Assembly (NCBI GenBank): GCA_937901225.1
Contig: CALCGX010000136.1
Location: 1 to 31,668, forward strand
DNA: 31,668 nt
Direction of reading: 5' to 3'
Source: an uncultured Bacteroidales bacterium
GTDB lineage: Bacteria > Bacteroidota > Bacteroidia > Bacteroidales > Paludibacteraceae
Shown here in pieces: positions 23,601-31,668 of this stretch; position 1 is the first letter of the stretch; each line of letters starts with the position of its first letter. Made by a program: the position numbers and the translations under genes. The notes under the pieces are model-generated. The model was not told the origin of the DNA, did no database searches, and saw only the letters and a list, made by a program, of their open reading frames with translations.

Positions 23601-24968
23601 ATGACAAATGATTTGAACATATTGTGGGCGGAATGCCAGCAGATTCTGCGTGATAATCTCTCGCAGAGTGCGTACCAAACATGGTTCGCTCCTATTGTTG
23701 CACAGCAATGGGAAAACGACCTATTGGTATTGCAGGTGAAGAGCCAATTTGTGGTTGATTATATTGAAGATAATTACTTAGACATCCTCTCGCGCGTATT
23801 GAGAAAGGTGTTTGGTGCAAAGGTGCAGCTGGAGTACCGCATCATGATGGCTGGTAGCTCGATTGACATCCCAAGCGATAGTGCTAAGCAACCTGCTACT
23901 CGCCAGATGATGGAGCAGACCGCTAGTCCGATAATCAACGAGGCGTGGGAGTCGCAACTCAATATCCAATACACCTTTGATAACTTCATCAAGGGCGAAC
24001 CTAATAAGTTGGCGCGTGCTGCGGGTGTGGAGATTGCTAAGCAACCTGGTAAGACCATCTTCAACCCATTGTTCCTCTTCGGTGGCAGTGGAGTAGGCAA
24101 GACCCACTTGGCGAATGCCATTGGCAACTACGTGGCTAAGCAGTTTGAGAACGCACGTGTGCTGTATGTCACCGCCAATACCTTCAAATTGCAATTCCAA
24201 GATGCTGTCAACCACAATCGTGTACCCGACTTCTTGATGTTCTATCAATCGATCGACGTGCTGATTGTGGATGATATCCAATACTTTGCCGATCTGAAAG
24301 GTACACAAGATACGTTCTTCCAAATCTTCAATCACCTGCAGCAGAGTCACAAGCAGTTGATCTTGACTTCGGACCGCAGTCCGATGGAGTTGCGCGGTGT
24401 GCAAGAGCGATTGCTCTCACGCTTCAAGTGGGGATTGGCGGCAGAGATCACCAACCCAGACTACCTCTTGCGCAAGGATATTTTGCAGTTCCACATCAAG
24501 AAGAATGGTATCAAACTTAGCGACGATATAGTAGAGTATATCGCTACCAACGTCACAGAGAACGTGCGCGACTTGGAGGGTGTATTAGCGAGTCTCTTGG
24601 CTTACTCGACACTCACCGATAGCGAGATAGACATGGCGTTGGCACAAAAGGTGGTGGGTCGATTGGTGGCATTGAATCCTAAGTCATACGTGCCATCGGA
24701 TATCGTGAATGCCGTTTGCAAACACCTCAATGTGCCAGAGAAAGCCATTACATCACGCACACGCCAACGCGATGCAGTGCGTGCACGTAGCATCGTGATG
24801 TATCTCATCAAGAAATATACCGATAGTTCGCTCTCTGAGATTGGTGCGTGCGTACATCGTGATCATGCTACGGTGGCATATACGCTGAATACCATCGCCT
24901 CGCACATGACCTACGACGCCGTGTTGCGTCAAGATGTGGCAACCATCGAACGGGCATTGGGACGTTAA
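23601..24968 (+). CDS. dnaA: Chromosomal replication initiator DnaA
   Basis: A 455-residue DnaA with all domains. Domain I is at about 1-80 (LWAECQQILRDNLSQSAYQTWF), followed by a short variable linker. The AAA+ domain has YTFDNFIKGEPNKLA, Walker A GGSGVGKTH at 161-169, Walker B VLIVDDIQYF near 222-231 and the SDRSP sensor. The C-terminal DNA-binding domain has the signature RDHATVAYTLNTI. It binds DnaA boxes and opens the origin. Its length is normal. It has its own promoter and is followed 32 bases later by the acyltransferase gene. Confidence 0.98.
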   Translation: MTNDLNILWAECQQILRDNLSQSAYQTWFAPIVAQQWENDLLVLQVKSQFVVDYIEDNYLDILSRVLRKVFGAKVQLEYRIMMAGSSIDIPSDSAKQPATRQMMEQTASPIINEAWESQLNIQYTFDNFIKGEPNKLARAAGVEIAKQPGKTIFNPLFLFGGSGVGKTHLANAIGNYVAKQFENARVLYVTANTFKLQFQDAVNHNRVPDFLMFYQSIDVLIVDDIQYFADLKGTQDTFFQIFNHLQQSHKQLILTSDRSPMELRGVQERLLSRFKWGLAAEITNPDYLLRKDILQFHIKKNGIKLSDDIVEYIATNVTENVRDLEGVLASLLAYSTLTDSEIDMALAQKVVGRLVALNPKSYVPSDIVNAVCKHLNVPEKAITSRTRQRDAVRARSIVMYLIKKYTDSSLSEIGACVHRDHATVAYTLNTIASHMTYDAVLRQDVATIERALGR

Positions 24969-25000
24969 TCTAATAGAATTTCTTAAAATATACCTGCTTT

Positions 25001-25858
25001 ATGAATAAGCAATACCAGGAATTACAGGTAGAGAAAGATGTCTATATCCCTCAACCTGCTATGGCGTATCCAGAGGAGAATCCTTTTGAGCGCACTTTGT
25101 TTCCAAAGTACACAAAAGAATTAGCAATTGATGAGCATTACCCCTATTTGGATGATAGTTTGGGATACAAACTGAACTTGCTATGGGGGTATTATCTGAT
25201 CGTTCATATATTGCTACGTTTGAAACTACGTGTGCAAATGGGGTTACGTATCCAAGGACGAGAGGTGCTGAAGCGCTACAAAAAAGAGTTGGCGCATGGT
25301 GCGATTACCATTGCTAATCACGTCTATCGTTTGGATTGTCCATGCGTGCTGATTGCTGTGAATGGAGTGCATACCACGCGCATACCTATGTTCGCGCCTA
25401 ATTTCCGTACTAAAGATGGATTTTTCATGCGTTTAGCAGGTGGTGTGCCTATTCCTGACTCTGCCACCAATATGACCGCGCTCAAGCGATTCAACGAGGC
25501 TTTTGATGAGTTTCATCGCCGTGGTTGGTGGTTCCATATCTTCCCAGAAGCATGCCGATGGGATTTCTACAAACCATTGCGTCCGTTCCAAAAAGGTGCG
25601 TTCACAATGAGTTATAAGTACAACAAACCATTGTTGCCATGCGTCATCACCTACCGCGAACGTAAAGGTATCTTCCGCCTATTCGGACCAAAGAGTTTGC
25701 CACTATTGACTGTGACCATTGGCGACCCCATCTTCCCAGACACGACCCAACCTCGCAAAGCCGAAGTAGAGCGCTTGCGCGAGGTGGCTCATAGCCAGAT
25801 GCAACACATGGCAGGCATCACCCACAACCCATGGCCAGCAGCATGGGGTGGGCAGTAA
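25001..25858 (+). CDS. 1-acylglycerol-3-phosphate acyltransferase-like protein
   Basis: A 285-residue PlsC-family acyltransferase. The catalytic H-x4-D is in NHVYRLD (His107, Asp112), the FPEG-type motif appears as FPEACRWDFYKPLRPFQKGA, and a later PLLPCVITYRERKG matches the fourth motif. An unusual 60-residue N-terminal extension precedes a hydrophobic segment at about 58-75. It probably acylates a lipid at the inner membrane; the acceptor is not certain. It converges on the radical SAM gene, with a shared terminator between them. Confidence 0.87.
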   Translation: MNKQYQELQVEKDVYIPQPAMAYPEENPFERTLFPKYTKELAIDEHYPYLDDSLGYKLNLLWGYYLIVHILLRLKLRVQMGLRIQGREVLKRYKKELAHGAITIANHVYRLDCPCVLIAVNGVHTTRIPMFAPNFRTKDGFFMRLAGGVPIPDSATNMTALKRFNEAFDEFHRRGWWFHIFPEACRWDFYKPLRPFQKGAFTMSYKYNKPLLPCVITYRERKGIFRLFGPKSLPLLTVTIGDPIFPDTTQPRKAEVERLREVAHSQMQHMAGITHNPWPAAWGGQ

Positions 25859-25882
25859 ACGAACTCATCCTTATTGATATAT

Positions 25883-25913
25883 ACAAAGGAAGAGCAAGCT
25901 GCTCTTCCTTTGT
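25883..25913. terminator. Bidirectional hairpin terminator
   Basis: A perfect 14-bp stem, ACAAAGGAAGAGCA (25883-25896) with TGCTCTTCCTTTGT (25900-25913), has a three-base loop and lies between two converging genes. No long T run follows on either strand, so it may act as a weak terminator or protect both 3' ends. Confidence 0.75.
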
Positions 25914-25937
25914 TGTATAATAGATACGATGAATTGC

Positions 25938-26861
25938 TTACATGCGGAGTTGGAAACCAGCCAATATGGTGTCTGGTTTGAAATGCCAAACACTGGCCAT
26001 CTCGCCTGCCATACAGAAGCCACATACGCGGCATTGCTCTGTACCATAGCCCAAACACAAACTGCGGCTACCGTCGGTGTAAATGAAATTGGTAACAAAG
26101 CACTCTTTACCCAACTTGATCTCGCCTAAAGCGTTGCGCTTCATGAGTTTCAAGCCCGAACGTGAGTTCATGATAGGGTAGCCTTTCTTCTTGTAAGCCA
26201 GCACCTTGTCAATCAACTCGGCTTTCTTGTCTAGTGGCAACATCAAATACTCAGTACCTGGGTAAGGCGTATGGAAATTGATGGAAATCTGCTCGATAGC
26301 TGGATTGCTTTTCGCATATTCCATTGCAGCGTCTAAGGACTCGTAGTTGAGTGCATTGACTACCATATTGACACAGATATGTTTGAATCCTGATGTGCGG
26401 ATATTTTCTTCCAATCGGGCAAACGACCCCTCGCCACGAATACGATCGTGGTATTCACCCACGCCGTCCATGCTTACCCAAATAGATTGTGGTCGAATCC
26501 ATGAGAAATCTTGTTGCGCATTGGTCGTTACGGTCACTGAGAAGAAGCCGATCTCCATGGCTGCATCGATCAAATCATTGATGGTGCGTCCTTCTTCTTT
26601 CCAGAGCGTAGGTTCGCCACCTTCGAGGTCGATAAAACGAGAGCCTAATTCATACGAATAGCGCATGTCGGCTACAATATCTTCGAATGCGCGTTGCTTG
26701 TAGCCTGCGCTACCATATACAGAGCAGTGTTTGCAGCGCAAGTTGCATTTGTCGGTGATAAACAATACCGTTTGCAATGGCGCACGGCGACCTAAGAAAC
26801 GTGCACGCGCAAACCATTGTGCTAAATAGATATAATGTCCTAGTGTTTTAACTATATTCAT
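25938..26861 (-). CDS. Radical SAM protein
   Basis: A 307-residue radical SAM enzyme: CNLRCKHC at residues 39-46 binds the 4Fe-4S cluster and SAM, FIDLEGGEPTLW is the GGE motif, and VTVTTNAQ and VWVSMDGVGEYHDRIRG-like segments (reading IWVSMDG) follow. Five C-terminal cysteines (around CFVTNF and CRVCGFC) could bind an extra cluster, as in SPASM-type proteins. The frame is open to 26903, but the first 14 codons coincide with a spacer repeat, so 26861 is the preferred start. It follows the UbiA-type gene and may be cotranscribed with it. The substrate is unknown. Confidence 0.88.
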   Translation of the reverse strand: MNIVKTLGHYIYLAQWFARARFLGRRAPLQTVLFITDKCNLRCKHCSVYGSAGYKQRAFEDIVADMRYSYELGSRFIDLEGGEPTLWKEEGRTINDLIDAAMEIGFFSVTVTTNAQQDFSWIRPQSIWVSMDGVGEYHDRIRGEGSFARLEENIRTSGFKHICVNMVVNALNYESLDAAMEYAKSNPAIEQISINFHTPYPGTEYLMLPLDKKAELIDKVLAYKKKGYPIMNSRSGLKLMKRNALGEIKLGKECFVTNFIYTDGSRSLCLGYGTEQCRVCGFCMAGEMASVWHFKPDTILAGFQLRM

Positions 26862-26870
26862 ATTGTAGGA

Positions 26871-26892
26871 AGGTGAAAACTGAAAGGTGAAA
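26871..26892. repeat. Imperfect spacer repeat before the radical SAM gene
   Basis: AGGTGAAAAC and AAGGTGAAA stand side by side, a simple imperfect repeat of the kind that fills short gaps elsewhere in this window. It lies where the longest radical SAM frame would begin, arguing for the internal start at 26861. Confidence 0.5.
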
Positions 26893-26895
26893 TGT

Positions 26896-27945
26896 TTATC
26901 CAATAATTCGCAATACGATATGTACTACCATCAGTATTAGGCAGAAGAAGGTGCAGATATTGCGTGCCAATAGCCAACGGAATAAGAACCAATCCATTCC
27001 TGCCTTCTTATATCCTTCCCAATCGCCCATAGGGCCCATCCACCAGCGAGGGGTATCGTTGCGTGGTAAACCATAGGCAAACAATCGGGTAGAGTGGATT
27101 AGGAATATGGACATTGGCAGTGTAGCGATAGTTAGGAGATACCATGGGCTCCACCACCCCAAGCCGATACCTAGAGCTAACATCACGAATGGTACAATAG
27201 CAAAGATTCCGATAAAGATAATCATTGCTTTTTTGCTTTTGAGCAATCGTGCGAAAGTCATCTTACCCAACTCGGCATCAGCATCTACTTCCATGACCGA
27301 GTGAACATACACGATGTTGGTTACCATACAACCGATGCCTATACTTATGCACAGCATTTGCCATGTGAAGGGAGCACCTGTCAATGCCGCCTGTACGCCC
27401 ATCATGTTGAGCGGACCGAACATCAGACCGATAACCAATTCGCCCAAACCATGATAACCCAATTCGAGGGGTTTGCCTGAGTAGTTGATTCCTACAATGA
27501 GACCTGCTACGGCATAAATGACAATGCCCATGGCTGCTTGCCAGCCATGGATGAGCCATTGTGCAACAAAAGTGATACCTCCCATCAATGCAGCAAAACC
27601 AAGAAATGCTACCACTGCCCAACCCAGTTGGCTGATGGTGGCTTTGCGTTCGCCTGTTGCTGCATCACCTTCTCGTAGAAGATAGTGGCATTTTTCCATA
27701 CGAGCACGGATACTAGTACTACTCAAGTCTGAGCGTATGCGGGAGTCATGTTTAAAATCGAAATAATCATCCGCGAGGTTCATTCCCAAGTGAGCCGCGC
27801 ATATACCAAAGAATACAGGAAATGCTAACCACCATAGAAAGCCTTCTTGACCAATGCAGAGTATGATGGCTGCTAAACACGGTAACGCTGATTGTGGCAA
27901 TGCAATATTGCGTGCATTTTTAAACCAAAAAAGGAAAGTTGACAT
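26896..27945 (-). CDS. UbiA/MenA-type prenyltransferase
   Basis: A 349-residue integral membrane protein with about eight or nine hydrophobic segments. The two Asp-rich motifs of the UbiA superfamily are visible: NLADDYFDFKHD at 56-67 and EVDADAELGKMTFARLL in the second half. They bind Mg-diphosphate of a prenyl donor. MenA-like quinone prenylation is one possibility, but the sequence between the motifs is longer than I expect for MenA, and the link to a radical SAM gene suggests another lipid or quinone modification. It is 3 bases from the upstream dehydrogenase gene. Confidence 0.87.
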   Translation of the reverse strand: MSTFLFWFKNARNIALPQSALPCLAAIILCIGQEGFLWWLAFPVFFGICAAHLGMNLADDYFDFKHDSRIRSDLSSTSIRARMEKCHYLLREGDAATGERKATISQLGWAVVAFLGFAALMGGITFVAQWLIHGWQAAMGIVIYAVAGLIVGINYSGKPLELGYHGLGELVIGLMFGPLNMMGVQAALTGAPFTWQMLCISIGIGCMVTNIVYVHSVMEVDADAELGKMTFARLLKSKKAMIIFIGIFAIVPFVMLALGIGLGWWSPWYLLTIATLPMSIFLIHSTRLFAYGLPRNDTPRWWMGPMGDWEGYKKAGMDWFLFRWLLARNICTFFCLILMVVHIVLRIIG

Positions 27946-27948
27946 AGA

Positions 27949-29187
27949 TTAATCTCTTCTAAATATATCTCTCGTATATACTTTCTCTTTCACATCTTCT
28001 AGACAGGTATCATAGCGGTTAGCAATAATCGCCTGTGATTGTGCTTTGAATTGCGCTAAATCATTGACTACCAACGAACCAAAGAAGGTGGAACCATCCG
28101 TCAGCGTGGGCTCATAGATAATCACCTGTGCACCCTTAGCTTTTACGCGCTTCATGATACCTTGGATACTGGACTGGCGGAAATTGTCTGAATTTGACTT
28201 CATCGTCAGACGGTATACGCCAATCACGCATGTGTGCTCCTCTTGGGCATTGTACTGACCATTGTTGTAATAGTCATAATACCCTGCTTTGGCTAGCACA
28301 CGGTCTGCTATGAAATCTTTACGTGTACGATTACTCTCCACAATCGCCTCAATCAAGTTCTCGGGCACATCTTGGTAGTTAGCCAACAGCTGCTTTGTAT
28401 CTTTGGGCAAACAATAGCCGCCATAGCCAAACGATGGGTTGTTGTAGTGCGTACCGATACGAGGGTCGAGACACACGCCGTTGATAATCGATTGTGTATC
28501 TAGACCTTTCATCTCGGCATAGGTGTCCAACTCATTGAAGTAGCTTACGCGCAAAGCCAAGTACGTATTGGCAAACAACTTCACCGCCTCTGCCTCCGTA
28601 AAACCCATAAACAAGGTATCAACCTCTAGTTTTATGGCGCCCTCTTGCAATAATGCAGCAAACTTCTTGGCTGCTTCCACCAATCGTGGATTATTGACAT
28701 CTGTTCCCACAATGATGCGCGATGGATAAAGATTGTCATACAACGCCTTGCTCTCACGTAGGAACTCGGGCGAGAATAGGATATTTTCTGTGCCAAATTT
28801 TTTGCGTACAGATTCGGTGTAACCAACTGGTATGGTGGATTTTATTACCATGATTGCTTGCGGATTCACACGCAATACCACTTCGATTACCGATTCCACA
28901 GCCGAAGTATCGAAATAGTTTTTCTGACTGTCGTAGTTCGTAGGCGCAGCAATCACCACTATTTCTGCGTCCTTGTATGCCATTTCAGCATCTAAGGTGG
29001 CAGTCAAGTCCAATTGCTTTTCTGCGAAATACTTCTCGATATATTCGTCTTGAATAGGCGATTGGCGGCGATTGATCATCTCCACCTTTTCTGGTACGAT
29101 ATCCACCGCCAGCACCTTGTGATGTTGTGCTAACAGTGTGGCCATCGACAAGCCCACATATCCCGTTCCTGCTACTGCAATAATCAT
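27949..29187 (-). CDS. ugd: UDP-glucose 6-dehydrogenase
   Basis: A 412-residue nucleotide-sugar dehydrogenase that oxidises UDP-glucose to UDP-glucuronate with two NAD+. The NAD-binding GTGYVGLS is at 7-14, IKSTIPVGYT and FSPEFLRES follow, and the catalytic cysteine lies in FGYGGYCLPKDT (Cys259). Its length and motifs match the short bacterial Ugd. UDP-glucuronate is the substrate of the epimerase encoded at 8932-9957. It is 32 bases downstream of the second dehydrogenase gene, probably in one transcript. Confidence 0.92.
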   Translation of the reverse strand: MIIAVAGTGYVGLSMATLLAQHHKVLAVDIVPEKVEMINRRQSPIQDEYIEKYFAEKQLDLTATLDAEMAYKDAEIVVIAAPTNYDSQKNYFDTSAVESVIEVVLRVNPQAIMVIKSTIPVGYTESVRKKFGTENILFSPEFLRESKALYDNLYPSRIIVGTDVNNPRLVEAAKKFAALLQEGAIKLEVDTLFMGFTEAEAVKLFANTYLALRVSYFNELDTYAEMKGLDTQSIINGVCLDPRIGTHYNNPSFGYGGYCLPKDTKQLLANYQDVPENLIEAIVESNRTRKDFIADRVLAKAGYYDYYNNGQYNAQEEHTCVIGVYRLTMKSNSDNFRQSSIQGIMKRVKAKGAQVIIYEPTLTDGSTFFGSLVVNDLAQFKAQSQAIIANRYDTCLEDVKEKVYTRDIFRRD

Positions 29188-29219
29188 CTAAGTATTAACT
29201 CAAAATGTTTAACTCAAAA

Positions 29220-30515
29220 TTACAATCTACTGTCCACTACACTACGATCTACAAAGTCTTTCACGTCGAAGATTACGGCGTTCATCTCTTTGTATTTCTT
29301 GAAGTCGAATGTCTTGAATTGGTTGTGGCTTACGCAGGCAATCACCGCTGCATATTCCTTGTCAGGATCGATGGCTGCAATCAGCTCCTTGCCATATTCA
29401 TGTTTCACTACTTCGGCACTAGCCCATGGGTCGTAGATGTCCACGCAGCAGCCAAAGTCTTCCAATTCTTCTACAATATCCACCACTTTGGTGTTGCGGC
29501 AGTCAGGGCAGTTCTCCTTGAATGTCACACCCAAAATCAAAACATTTGAATCTTTGATCTTGTGGTCTTTTTGAATCATCAGTTTCAGCACTTTATCGGC
29601 GATGAACTTAGCGATAGAGTTGTTGACTGCACGACCTGAAAGAATCACTTGTGGATCATAACCCAGTGATTTGGCTTTGTGTGCCAAGTAGTATGGGTCC
29701 ACTGAGATACAGTGGCCGCCTACCAAACCTGGACGATACTTCAAGAAGTTCCACTTGCTACCTGCTGCTTCGATGACGTCGTTGGTATCAATACCCACAC
29801 GGTCGCAAATCAATGCCAACTCATTCATAAACGAGATATTCACGTCGCGTTGGCTATTCTCTACCGCCTTTGCTGCCTCTGCCACCTTCATGTTAGGGGC
29901 TTTGTGGGTGCCGTTCTCCAAGATGGAGTTGTACAGTGCATCCACCAAGTCTGCTATCTCTGGAGTAGAACCCGAAGTAATCTTCTTAATCTTGGTCAAG
30001 GTGTTTACCTTGTCACCTGGGTTGATACGCTCTGGTGAATAACCGCAATAGAAATCCTCATTGAATTTCAAACCGCTGAACTTCTCCAATACGGGTACGC
30101 AATCTTCCTCGGTACAACCAGGATAAACGGTTGATTCATAAATCACCAAGTCACCCTTCTGCAAGGTCTTGCCGATAGTCTCGCTGGCTTTCAAAAGCGG
30201 AGTGAGATCAGGGTTGTTGAAGCGGTCAATAGGGGTTGGAACGGTCACAATGTATGTATTTACTTGCTTGAGATCCTCTGGATTGCTTGTGAAAGTAAGA
30301 CCAATCTTCTTGGTGTTCTCATACGCATCACGAGCTTGCTTCATGCCTACCAAATCAGCCTCCAGGGTGTGATCCTCACCACGATTCAATTCGTCAACAC
30401 GTGCTTGATAGATGTCAAAACCAATCACGCGGTACTTCTTACCATACTCAATTGCCAAAGGCAATCCTACATAACCCAGTCCAATGACTGCAATTACTCT
30501 GTCGTTCAATTTCAT
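29220..30515 (-). CDS. Nucleotide-sugar dehydrogenase, UDP-HexNAc type
   Basis: A 431-residue enzyme of the TviB/WbpA group, which oxidises UDP-GlcNAc (or UDP-ManNAc) to the uronic acid. GLGYVGLP is at 12-19, YESTVYPGCTEE near 126-137, YSPERINPGD near 159-168, and the catalytic cysteine is in GGHCISVDPYYL (Cys269). The C-terminal NVLILGVTFKENCPDCRN is typical of this branch. It differs clearly from the neighbouring ugd product. Which of the two UDP-HexNAc substrates is used cannot be decided; wecB in the window would supply UDP-ManNAc. Confidence 0.92.
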   Translation of the reverse strand: MKLNDRVIAVIGLGYVGLPLAIEYGKKYRVIGFDIYQARVDELNRGEDHTLEADLVGMKQARDAYENTKKIGLTFTSNPEDLKQVNTYIVTVPTPIDRFNNPDLTPLLKASETIGKTLQKGDLVIYESTVYPGCTEEDCVPVLEKFSGLKFNEDFYCGYSPERINPGDKVNTLTKIKKITSGSTPEIADLVDALYNSILENGTHKAPNMKVAEAAKAVENSQRDVNISFMNELALICDRVGIDTNDVIEAAGSKWNFLKYRPGLVGGHCISVDPYYLAHKAKSLGYDPQVILSGRAVNNSIAKFIADKVLKLMIQKDHKIKDSNVLILGVTFKENCPDCRNTKVVDIVEELEDFGCCVDIYDPWASAEVVKHEYGKELIAAIDPDKEYAAVIACVSHNQFKTFDFKKYKEMNAVIFDVKDFVDRSVVDSRL

Positions 30516-30557
30516 ATCGTTGTATTTTTTTATTTATTTACTATTTTATGTGATTAA

Positions 30558-31301
30558 TTATCCCATTGCTCCGTTGACCGAAATCACTTGTCCTGACACA
30601 TATGATGAGAGGTCTGATGCCAAGAATAGTGCTACTTTGGCCACTTCCTCCGTTTCGCCACAGCGACGCATAGGTATCATCTTCACCATCTCTGCACGCG
30701 TGGCTTCAGGCAATGCTAAGGTCATATCTGTTAAGATAAATCCAGGTGCGATAGCATTGGCTCGGATATTGCGGCTACCCAATTCTTTGCTCAGCGACTT
30801 GATAAAACCGATGATACCAGCTTTGGATGCAGCGTAGTTAGCTTGACCAGCATTGCCACCTATACCCACTACAGAAGACATGGCGATGATGCTGCCACTG
30901 CGTTGACGCATCATCTGCGGAGTAGCTGCGTGGCAATAGTTGAATACCGATTTTAGATTCACATCGATCACACTATCCCATTGTGACTCGTTCATCCGCA
31001 TGAGCAGCGTGTCGCGCGTGATACCTGCATTGCATACGAGTATATCCAACTTCCCAAATATGCTCACCACCTCCTCAATCACTGCATGTGCCGCGTCGAA
31101 ATCGGCGGCATTGCTTTCAATGAAATGGGCTTTCACACCTTTGGTTTCTAACTCGCATATGAGTTGCTCTGCTGCATCGTCACGGTGTATGTCGGTGAAA
31201 GCAATGTCGCAACCATATTCGGCATAGCACAGTGCAATAGCACGTCCAATACCGCGTGATGCACCTGTGATCAATGCTGTTTTACCTTTTAAATTTATCA
31301 T
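30558..31301 (-). CDS. fabG: 3-oxoacyl-ACP reductase-like short-chain dehydrogenase
   Basis: A 247-residue classical SDR that reduces 3-oxoacyl-ACP with NADPH in fatty acid elongation. TGASRGIG is at 12-19, NAG at 91-93, the catalytic Ser in MSSVVG (about 142), Tyr156 and Lys160 in YAASK, and the C-terminal SSYVSGQVISVNGAMG is typical of FabG. SDR specificity is broad, so another ketone substrate is possible. It lies between the peptidase gene and the dehydrogenases, with gaps of 30 and 42 bases. Confidence 0.9.
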   Translation of the reverse strand: MINLKGKTALITGASRGIGRAIALCYAEYGCDIAFTDIHRDDAAEQLICELETKGVKAHFIESNAADFDAAHAVIEEVVSIFGKLDILVCNAGITRDTLLMRMNESQWDSVIDVNLKSVFNYCHAATPQMMRQRSGSIIAMSSVVGIGGNAGQANYAASKAGIIGFIKSLSKELGSRNIRANAIAPGFILTDMTLALPEATRAEMVKMIPMRRCGETEEVAKVALFLASDLSSYVSGQVISVNGAMG

Positions 31302-31331
31302 TTCTTCGATCTCTAAACTTTAAATATTATA

Positions 31332-31668
31332 CTACTTCAACCATTTATCCAACCAACTGAAGAATGTGCGTTGCCACAAGATACCATTTTGGGGTTTCAA
31401 TACCCAATGGTTCTCATCTGGGAAAATGAGCAGTTGGGCTTCTACTCCGCGCATCTTGGCTGCATCGAATGCTGCCATACCTTGGTTGGCAAGAATACGA
31501 TAGTCCTTTTCGCCATGAATACAAAGGATAGGAGTGTCCCACTTGTCCACAAAGAGATGTGGCGAGTTGGCAAAGGTGCGTTGTGCAATCTTGTTTTGCT
31601 TGTCCCAATATGCACCTCCCATGTCCCAGTTGGCAAACCATTTCTCTTCTGTTTCGAGGTATTGCATT
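31332..31668 (-). CDS. C-terminal end of an S9-family (prolyl oligopeptidase-like) peptidase, partial
   Basis: At least 111 residues of the alpha/beta-hydrolase end of an S9 peptidase; the rest lies beyond the window edge. WDTPILCIHGEKDYRI contains the catalytic Asp, and IFPDENHWVLKP the catalytic His. WQRTFFSWLDKWL closes the protein. Family members are usually 600-750 residues and often exported. The Met at the edge is probably internal. Confidence 0.85.
   Translation of the reverse strand, partial: MQYLETEEKWFANWDMGGAYWDKQNKIAQRTFANSPHLFVDKWDTPILCIHGEKDYRILANQGMAAFDAAKMRGVEAQLLIFPDENHWVLKPQNGILWQRTFFSWLDKWLK

Noticed and set aside
23778..24404. 208-codon open frame antisense to dnaA
   Set aside because: It is a shadow of a highly conserved gene, with no motifs or start signals of its own.

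Overview
The window looks like the chromosome of a member of the Bacteroidota, most likely order Bacteroidales. Five clear promoters carry the Bacteroidota sigma-factor pattern (a TTTG-like -33 box, 19-20 bases, then TAnnTTTG). Gene content (MCE/Mla protein, DUF354, WbsX, AAA/DUF4143 ATPase, FemAB-like ligase) agrees. I cannot name a genus from sequence alone.

Layout. (1) 132-10921, + strand: a compact, AT-rich eleven-gene surface-polysaccharide operon. It holds five glycosyltransferases of GT2/GT4 type, a WbsX-family protein, a hexapeptide acyltransferase, two ATP-grasp ligases (sugar-transfer-associated and TupA-like), a Wzy/ligase-like membrane protein and a UDP-glucuronate 4-epimerase-like enzyme. 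No flippase or initiating transferase is visible, so the locus probably starts upstream. (2) 10922-11323: non-coding and repeat-rich. (3) 11324-12610: an AAA/DUF4143 ATPase behind 32-bp repeats that overlap its promoter. (4) 12664-14310: a FemAB-like gene whose frame is interrupted, without breaking it, by a 622-bp repeat-bounded block encoding a complete DUF559 endonuclease-like domain, and by a second, shorter repeat. (5) 14380-17528: an AT-rich operon of ATP-grasp ligase, phosphatidylserine-decarboxylase-like proenzyme and DUF354 protein. (6) 17529-18891: a polysaccharide-deacetylase-like gene between two copies of a 150-170-bp hairpin element. (7) 18892-21495, - strand: mannose-6-phosphate isomerase fused to a cupin, then UDP-GlcNAc 2-epimerase. 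(8) 21633-25858, + strand: amidase and MCE protein, dnaA, acyltransferase. (9) 25938-31668, - strand: an S9-type peptidase end, FabG-like reductase, two nucleotide-sugar dehydrogenases, UbiA-type prenyltransferase and radical SAM protein.

How the parts fit. WecB, ManA, two nucleotide-sugar dehydrogenases and the 4-epimerase could supply ManNAc, mannose and uronic-acid precursors to the polysaccharide operon. Three ATP-grasp ligases, a FemAB-like transferase and a decarboxylase-like proenzyme suggest that the glycan may carry amino-acid or amine decorations; this is inference.

The most unusual theme is repeat DNA inside open reading frames. Two different repeat families sit in frame in the FemAB gene, one carrying a nuclease-like domain, and a third repeat-like stretch lies in wecB. 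Other signals are a nine-G tract in the acyltransferase gene and a duplicated element whose hairpin stems differ by compensating base changes.
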